This document shows positions 6,048 to 9,380 of a stretch of 9,380 bases of DNA, one piece after another. The notes under the pieces are model-generated. The model did no database searches and was not told where the DNA came from. It saw only the letters and a program-made list of their open reading frames with translations. Numbering within the stretch: position 1 is the first letter of the stretch; each line of letters starts with the position of its first letter. The position numbers and the translations under genes were made by a program. The DNA comes from Hydrogenovibrio sp. UBA650 (GTDB lineage: Bacteria; Pseudomonadota; Gammaproteobacteria; Thiomicrospirales; Thiomicrospiraceae): contig DBOI01000068.1 of assembly GCA_002299245.1 (NCBI GenBank), forward strand, positions 1 to 9,380, in the 5' to 3' direction.

Positions 6048-6071
6048 CCCTGCTTCTCGCAGGGATTTTTT
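6048..6071 (+). terminator. Strong intrinsic terminator without an obvious upstream gene
   Basis: CCCTGC (6048-6053) and GCAGGG (6059-6064) form a 6-bp GC-rich stem with a TTCTC loop, followed on the + strand by A and six T (6066-6071). Five A at 6043-6047 give it a T-run on the minus strand too. No + strand gene precedes it: the only upstream gene is antisense. It either ends an unannotated + strand RNA or insulates the small exported protein gene from minus-strand read-through across the tRNA. Confidence 0.75.
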
Positions 6072-6135
6072 AGCTGATAATTAGCTGCTCTTATATAAGA
6101 TTGCCCTAATTTTAAAGTTTGCTAATGCGAGATTT

Positions 6136-6164
6136 TTTCAAAAAAAGTTAGCAGGCTTTATAAT
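6136..6164 (+). promoter_or_regulatory. Promoter of tRNA-Arg
   Basis: TATAAT (6159-6164) is a perfect -10, with TTTCAA (6136-6141) as a weak -35 at 17-bp spacing. Transcription would start near 6171, about 12 nt before the mature tRNA. Confidence 0.6.
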
Positions 6165-6182
6165 ACAGAGCCTTGCAAATAT

Positions 6183-6259
6183 GCGCCCGTAGCTCAGCTG
6201 GATAGAGCACAGCCCTCCGGAGGCTGGTGTCGGGAGTTCGAATCTTCTCGGGCGCGCCA
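6183..6259 (+). tRNA. tRNA-Arg (anticodon CCG)
   Basis: A complete cloverleaf of 77 nt including an encoded CCA. The acceptor stem is GCGCCCG with CGGGCGC, followed by discriminator G and CCA at 6257-6259. The D arm is GCTC/GAGC; the anticodon stem is CAGCC/GGCTG with loop CTCCGGA, so the anticodon is CCG at 6217-6219 and reads CGG. The T loop is TTCGAAT. The first half is identical, as I recall it, to the E. coli tRNA-Arg(CCG). The T stem GGGAG/CTTCT has two G-U pairs. No duplicated 3' end of this tRNA is visible in the window, so there is no sign of an element integrated here. Confidence 0.97.
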
Positions 6260-6352
6260 ATTCCTTTTGATCAAGTAGTAGAGAAGAGTGGACTAGCTTT
6301 TCCAATCGGTTTTTGATTGCTAGTATCTAAATGTTTTCTTGTGATGAATAGT

Positions 6353-6378
6353 ATGGCAGGCATGAGGCCTGCCATTTT
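6353..6378. terminator. Shared terminator-like hairpin between tRNA-Arg and the receptor gene
   Basis: ATGGCAGGC (6353-6361) and GCCTGCCAT (6367-6375) form a perfect 9-bp stem with a 5-nt loop. On the + strand four T occur (6375-6378), fitting the end of the tRNA transcript. On the minus strand the hairpin lies 19 bp past the receptor stop codon but is followed by ACTATTC, a poor T-tract. It probably serves both convergent transcripts to some degree. Confidence 0.6.
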
Positions 6379-6393
6379 CCTATTGGTACTAAA

Positions 6394-8568
6394 TTAGAAT
6401 TTAGCTTTTAATCCACCGTAGATGGTTCTACCTCGCAGGGGTCCCCAGATGTGGGTGACATCGACTTCGTCTGCATCATTGTAGAAAAGCGGAGAAGATC
6501 CGTCTTTGGTCTGCGTGAAGTCCAGAAGGTTATTTACTCCGGCATAGAGAGTAAAGTTATTATTTAGCTGTTTACTAAGCTTAAAATCAACTGTGTAGAA
6601 AGCCGGTGAGTTTTTACCATTTCCTTTTTGTTCAGTTGCGCCTTTTGACTCATATTGTTCATCGTAGGCGGCATCTGGGTAATCAGAAAATTTACGTGAA
6701 CCCACCCAGGTTGTGCTCAGACCTCCTTCCCAGCCATGTCCGGAATAATCTAGGCCAAGACGCAGACGCTGTTCAACCGGAAGCACGGAAAAAGTACTGC
6801 GGTAGTTGCTGTCGTAAAAGAACTGTTCGGCAGTGGCGCTGATTGCCCAGTGTTTATGGTTACCAAAGTTATAGTTACCACTTACATCAAAGTGAGAAAC
6901 GTTTGAGGTGAAATTCGTTGAAACCAGTGTTGGCGTACCTGATCGCTCTTCAATGGTAGCTAAATTTTTAATAGATGCGGTTGAAAAACTTGTTGTAAAG
7001 TCAGCGTTGACGCCTGAGTAGCTTAAGTCATAACGTGCTGAGGTTGATTTTTCCAACTTGGTGACATCGACTGCAAAACCGTCGTCAATAATGCCGTGTT
7101 CTGCTTCAAAGAACTGTAGCGGTACTCGGTAACCTAAACCCGCAGAGAAACGCGATGTCCACTCAAAGTTGTGGTCATAGCGGATATGCAAGCGAGGCGC
7201 CAATAAGGTTTCATTGAACTCATTATCTTGATCAACGAAATCAACATCAATTTTATCTGCACGTAGTGCGGCCGATATTTCCAGGTTGGCTTGTGGTGTC
7301 CATATATCTCTGATGTAGACTCCAAATGTCTTACTATCGTAGCCATCTCCAGGTTTTTTTGGAGCGAAGAACATCTCTCCACCTTCACTCCAGCTAGTAC
7401 CATCTGTTTTTGACTTATCTATCTTATAGTCGGCTCCAAATGTGATGAAATGCTTTTCATTCGATAGATAGTTTGCTTTGGTATCCAGGTAGTAGATGTC
7501 TTGATCTGCTACATAGGTATTGCCCTCATAGATGGCGTCCATCTCAGCTTTAACATAGGAGCCGGTAACTTGGGTATTCCAATCTTGATTAATTTCATGA
7601 ATCCATTTACCGGTAAATTCCTGTTTGGTCGATTTTATGTTTTCTAGGAAATCACGCGGTGTGGTTCCAGCAGTAGGTCTGTTGCCGACATTGTCTCCTT
7701 GAAAATCAGCATCCCCAGGATTCGTGCTGGCAGCATCGGTTTTTGACGAAACCCAGTCGTCAAGCATAGGCCCGCCAAATACTTCCGACTGTTGATCGGT
7801 AATACGAAAGTTCACGCTGTCAGTTTCGCTGATGTCATGCCAAACCTTGGCCATAATTGAGCGGTTTTCTAGTTTTGGAGCTTCGTTAACATAGTTATTG
7901 TCTTGGTCGTATTGATCGATGTTATCGGACTGACCAGCGATGATTGCTCGGGTGTTACCATCTTTAGAGACTTTTTTACCAACAAATTGGTATTTGTGAT
8001 AATTGTCTGAGCCCTGTGAAATATCAAGTTCAATTGCATCTTCTTGCGGTTTTTCGGTAATCACATTGATCACCCCGCCAATCGCTTCTGGAGCAATCAG
8101 TGCGGCGCCTGATCCACGAGAGACCTCAACACTGCTTAAGCCGGCGGTTGGGATGGCATCAAAACCGTAAAAACCTTCAATCAAAGAGCTGTTAGGCACG
8201 CCGTCAATCATCAGTGTGGTGTGTTCACCTTTTAAACCGTTGAGCATCACACGTTTTACACCGCACATTGAGCATTCAGTACTGACGCGAACACCAGGTT
8301 CATTTTTAATGGCCTGTGACAGACTACCTGCCTGCTTTTTCTCAAGCGTTGTTTTACTGATAACTTCGGTTTGTACCACATCATCTTTTAACAGGCCTCT
8401 TTCACTCAAGCGTTTTTCAACATTGAAACCAGACTTAACGGTAATGGATTCGAGACTTGTGGGTTGTTCGGCTTGTGTTATCTGAGTATTTAGTGATAGG
8501 CATAAGCCTATTGCAGAAACAATGCGGAGTTTTTGGAAGGGCGGGGTTGGTTTTGATTGTTTTAACAT
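6394..8568 (-). CDS. TonB-dependent outer-membrane receptor with CxxC in the plug
   Basis: A 724-residue TonB-dependent transporter precursor, expected to carry a scarce substrate across the outer membrane using TonB/ExbBD energy. A hydrophobic segment at about 14-30 ending in TQA (cleavage after about 33) is the signal peptide, and LESITVKSG (39-47) is a plausible TonB box. The plug (about 60-172) has LSQAIKNEPGVRV (83-95), LNGLKGEHTTLMIDGVP (109-125), SSVEVSRGSGAAL (145-157) and APEAIGGVINVIT (159-171). The barrel follows to the end, with VNNLLDF, GPLRGRTIYGG and a terminal Phe for barrel assembly. C99 and C102 (ECSMCGVKR) sit where most siderophore receptors lack cysteine. Substrate is unknown; metal or metal-chelate is likely. 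The Shine-Dalgarno is weak (AGAG about 12 nt from the ATG). The promoter is at 8639-8667, and an AraC-type regulator lies upstream on the same strand. Confidence 0.93.
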   Translation of the reverse strand: MLKQSKPTPPFQKLRIVSAIGLCLSLNTQITQAEQPTSLESITVKSGFNVEKRLSERGLLKDDVVQTEVISKTTLEKKQAGSLSQAIKNEPGVRVSTECSMCGVKRVMLNGLKGEHTTLMIDGVPNSSLIEGFYGFDAIPTAGLSSVEVSRGSGAALIAPEAIGGVINVITEKPQEDAIELDISQGSDNYHKYQFVGKKVSKDGNTRAIIAGQSDNIDQYDQDNNYVNEAPKLENRSIMAKVWHDISETDSVNFRITDQQSEVFGGPMLDDWVSSKTDAASTNPGDADFQGDNVGNRPTAGTTPRDFLENIKSTKQEFTGKWIHEINQDWNTQVTGSYVKAEMDAIYEGNTYVADQDIYYLDTKANYLSNEKHFITFGADYKIDKSKTDGTSWSEGGEMFFAPKKPGDGYDSKTFGVYIRDIWTPQANLEISAALRADKIDVDFVDQDNEFNETLLAPRLHIRYDHNFEWTSRFSAGLGYRVPLQFFEAEHGIIDDGFAVDVTKLEKSTSARYDLSYSGVNADFTTSFSTASIKNLATIEERSGTPTLVSTNFTSNVSHFDVSGNYNFGNHKHWAISATAEQFFYDSNYRSTFSVLPVEQRLRLGLDYSGHGWEGGLSTTWVGSRKFSDYPDAAYDEQYESKGATEQKGNGKNSPAFYTVDFKLSKQLNNNFTLYAGVNNLLDFTQTKDGSSPLFYNDADEVDVTHIWGPLRGRTIYGGLKAKF

Positions 8569-8614
8569 GAATTTATACGCTCTAAGTTTTTGTTTAGGTT
8601 TAATTAATAAAATA

Positions 8615-8630
8615 ATTAGCCATGACTAAT
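8615..8630. promoter_or_regulatory. Near-palindromic operator candidate at the receptor transcription start
   Basis: ATTAGCCATGACTAAT is a 16-bp inverted repeat with mismatches only at one symmetric pair of positions. It starts just downstream of the -10 of the receptor promoter, where a bound protein would block initiation. Beside and partly over it TGACTAATAAATTCA (8623-8637) has the TGA...TCA frame of a 7-1-7 Fur site but only about 8 of 14 matches, so Fur is possible but not convincing. Confidence 0.45.
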
Positions 8631-8638
8631 AAATTCAT

Positions 8639-8667
8639 AATTTAATGCTATTTACTGACAATGTCAA
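8639..8667 (-). promoter_or_regulatory. Sigma70 promoter of the receptor gene
   Basis: On the minus strand TTGACA (8662-8667) is a perfect -35, then 17 bp, then TAAATT (8639-8644), a 4/6 match to the -10. Initiation near 8632 gives a leader of about 64 nt. The -35 lies within an odd-centred palindrome TGACAATGTCA (8656-8666), a second possible binding site. Confidence 0.7.
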
Positions 8668-9065
8668 ATTGGTTTTTTGAGAGATTTTCCGAGATAACTA
8701 GTGAATTTGATTTTTAAGTTATTGATTTAATTGGTTTGTTTAGGTTTTTGAACTGCGAGTCTTTGAGCCACTTTTGTTAACTTGTCATTCACGCTTGTTC
8801 AAGAATTCAAAAAGAGATGAACTTTATTTCCTGGAATCTCATTAAACTTCGCTCGGCTTGATTTCAGAAGTTTTAGATTGGATTTCTATGATTCTGGTTG
8901 TTAGCAAGCAGTGCATTATGACTAGTTCTAGAGCCGCATCTTGATTCTATGAACCATGATGGTTTATTCGATGACTAATCTCATCTTGTTTGTTGAATGG
9001 CGATCACGGAAATAAGAGATATTCAGAATTGGGTTTTTGGAAAGTTCGCTCAACTGAGAAGGGTG
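8668..9065. other. 398-bp intergenic stretch between the AraC-type gene and the receptor promoter
   Basis: No credible gene on either strand. Small features seen: TTCTATGA twice in the same orientation (8884-8891 and 8945-8952, 61 bp apart), a palindrome AACCATGATGGTT (8953-8965 region), and CTCAACTGAG just past the AraC-type stop codon. I see no terminator with a T-tract after the AraC-type gene. The stretch is longer than needed for a promoter, so it may hold activator sites or a small transcript. Confidence 0.45.
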
Positions 9066-9380
9066 TCAATGATAAGACTTACGATATTCCGTCGGTGTTA
9101 TACCTGTTTTCTTCTTGAACAGCCGTGCAAAATATTGAGGGTATTTAAACCCCAGATTATAAGCGACTGTTGCCACCGTGGCATCGGATGCTAGCAGCAT
9201 ATCTTTGGCCTTATCGATCATATAATGGTGGAGGTTGTCTATTGCTGTTTTGCCAGTCTCCGCTTTTAACGCATCGCTCAAATAGCGCGGCGTCATTGCC
9301 ATCTGACCGGCCAGCTCTTCAATCGATGGAATATTCTTTTCTTCTAGCTTATTTGCAGCGATATAGGTTTCGATTTCATT
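9066..9380 (-). CDS. AraC-family transcriptional regulator, C-terminal part (5' end outside window)
   Basis: The frame is open from the right window edge to TGA at 9066-9068, so 104 C-terminal codons are present and the start lies beyond 9380. An ATG at 9302 is internal, not a start: the codons before it continue the same fold. The visible part is the AraC/XylS DNA-binding domain with both helix-turn-helix units: PSIEELAGQMAMTPRYLSDAL for the first, and VATVAYNLGFKYPQYFARLF followed by KKKTGITPTEYRKSYH for the second, the YPQYF pattern being typical. The N-terminal sensor domain cannot be seen. It lies upstream of the TonB-dependent receptor on the same strand, 497 bp away, as in PchR-like arrangements where the regulator responds to the imported ligand; that link is inferred from position. 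Confidence 0.93.
   Translation of the reverse strand, partial: NEIETYIAANKLEEKNIPSIEELAGQMAMTPRYLSDALKAETGKTAIDNLHHYMIDKAKDMLLASDATVATVAYNLGFKYPQYFARLFKKKTGITPTEYRKSYH

Noticed and set aside
6183..6259. tRNA-Arg as an integration site for a mobile element
   Set aside because: No copy of the tRNA 3' end, no integrase and no phage-like genes are in the window.
6292..6324. Hairpin ACTAGC/GCTAGT after the tRNA as its terminator
   Set aside because: The 21-nt gap between the arms closes only through a second short stem with a bulge, and no T-run follows; the hairpin at 6353-6378 is better.
6606..6842. Open frame on the + strand, 78 codons
   Set aside because: It lies wholly inside the receptor gene on the opposite strand, has no Shine-Dalgarno or family features, and reads like an antisense shadow.
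7134..7403. Open frame of 89 codons on the minus strand in a second frame
   Set aside because: It overlaps the receptor coding frame completely; the receptor protein is continuous and recognisable, so this is a shadow.
8216..8485. Open frame of 89 codons on the + strand
   Set aside because: It is antisense to the signal peptide and plug coding part of the receptor and shows no protein features.
8569..8640. Cobalamin or other riboswitch in the receptor leader
   Set aside because: The predicted leader is only about 64 nt, with none of the conserved boxes I know for cobalamin or other riboswitches.
8997..9194. Open frame of 65 codons on the + strand
   Set aside because: Its second half is antisense to the AraC-type DNA-binding domain, it has no clear Shine-Dalgarno, and its composition is not protein-like.
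9300..9302. ATG at 9300-9302 as the start of the AraC-type gene
   Set aside because: The codons upstream to the window edge continue the first helix-turn-helix (IPSIEELAGQ), so the gene starts outside the window.
1..9380. CRISPR array, insertion sequence, toxin-antitoxin or defence genes
   Set aside because: No regularly spaced repeats, terminal inverted repeats, transposase or toxin-like ORFs were found on either strand.

Overview
The window looks like ordinary chromosome from a gammaproteobacterium of moderate, slightly AT-rich composition. The tRNA-Arg(CCG), FolE2 and FolM read like gammaproteobacterial versions. The malate:quinone oxidoreductase, however, is of the Helicobacter/Campylobacter type, which I recall also occurring in sulfur-oxidising Thiomicrospira/Hydrogenovibrio/Thiomicrorhabdus relatives. 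That group is my best guess for the source (inference, not proven). There is no sign of phage, insertion sequence, CRISPR array or toxin system.

Layout. 1-288: non-coding or one weak 43-residue ORF, with several small hairpins. 289-323: terminator. 348-1310 (-): folE2, a GTP cyclohydrolase of type IB. 1482-2831 (-): mqo. About 3044-3262 (+): unrecognised small two-helix membrane protein. 3373-4110 (+): folM, a pteridine reductase of the SDR family, with its own TTGACA promoter. 4117-5244 (-): hemH, ferrochelatase, only 6 bp tail to tail from folM and preceded by a Fur-like inverted repeat. 5569-5889 (-): small exported Met/Gln-rich helical protein behind a structured leader and followed by a terminator. 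6183-6259 (+): tRNA-Arg(CCG). 6394-8568 (-): TonB-dependent outer-membrane receptor with an unusual CxxC in its plug. 9066-9380 (-): C-terminal part of an AraC-type regulator that runs off the window.

How it fits together. FolE2 makes dihydroneopterin triphosphate and FolM reduces dihydropterins, so the two pterin genes bracket mqo and the small membrane gene without forming one operon. HemH consumes ferrous iron. The receptor presumably imports a metal or metal-chelate, and the adjacent AraC-type gene is its likely regulator, so the right half has a metal-acquisition flavour. The receptor promoter is unusually clear (TTGACA, 17 bp, TAAATT), with a 16-bp near-palindrome placed where a repressor would block the start of transcription.

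I do not see an unmistakable new system. The items most worth a second look are the CxxC receptor with its AraC neighbour and operator, the structured stretch at 5890-6071 (leader of the small periplasmic gene, or a small RNA on the + strand), the Fur-like site at hemH, and the Helicobacter-type Mqo.
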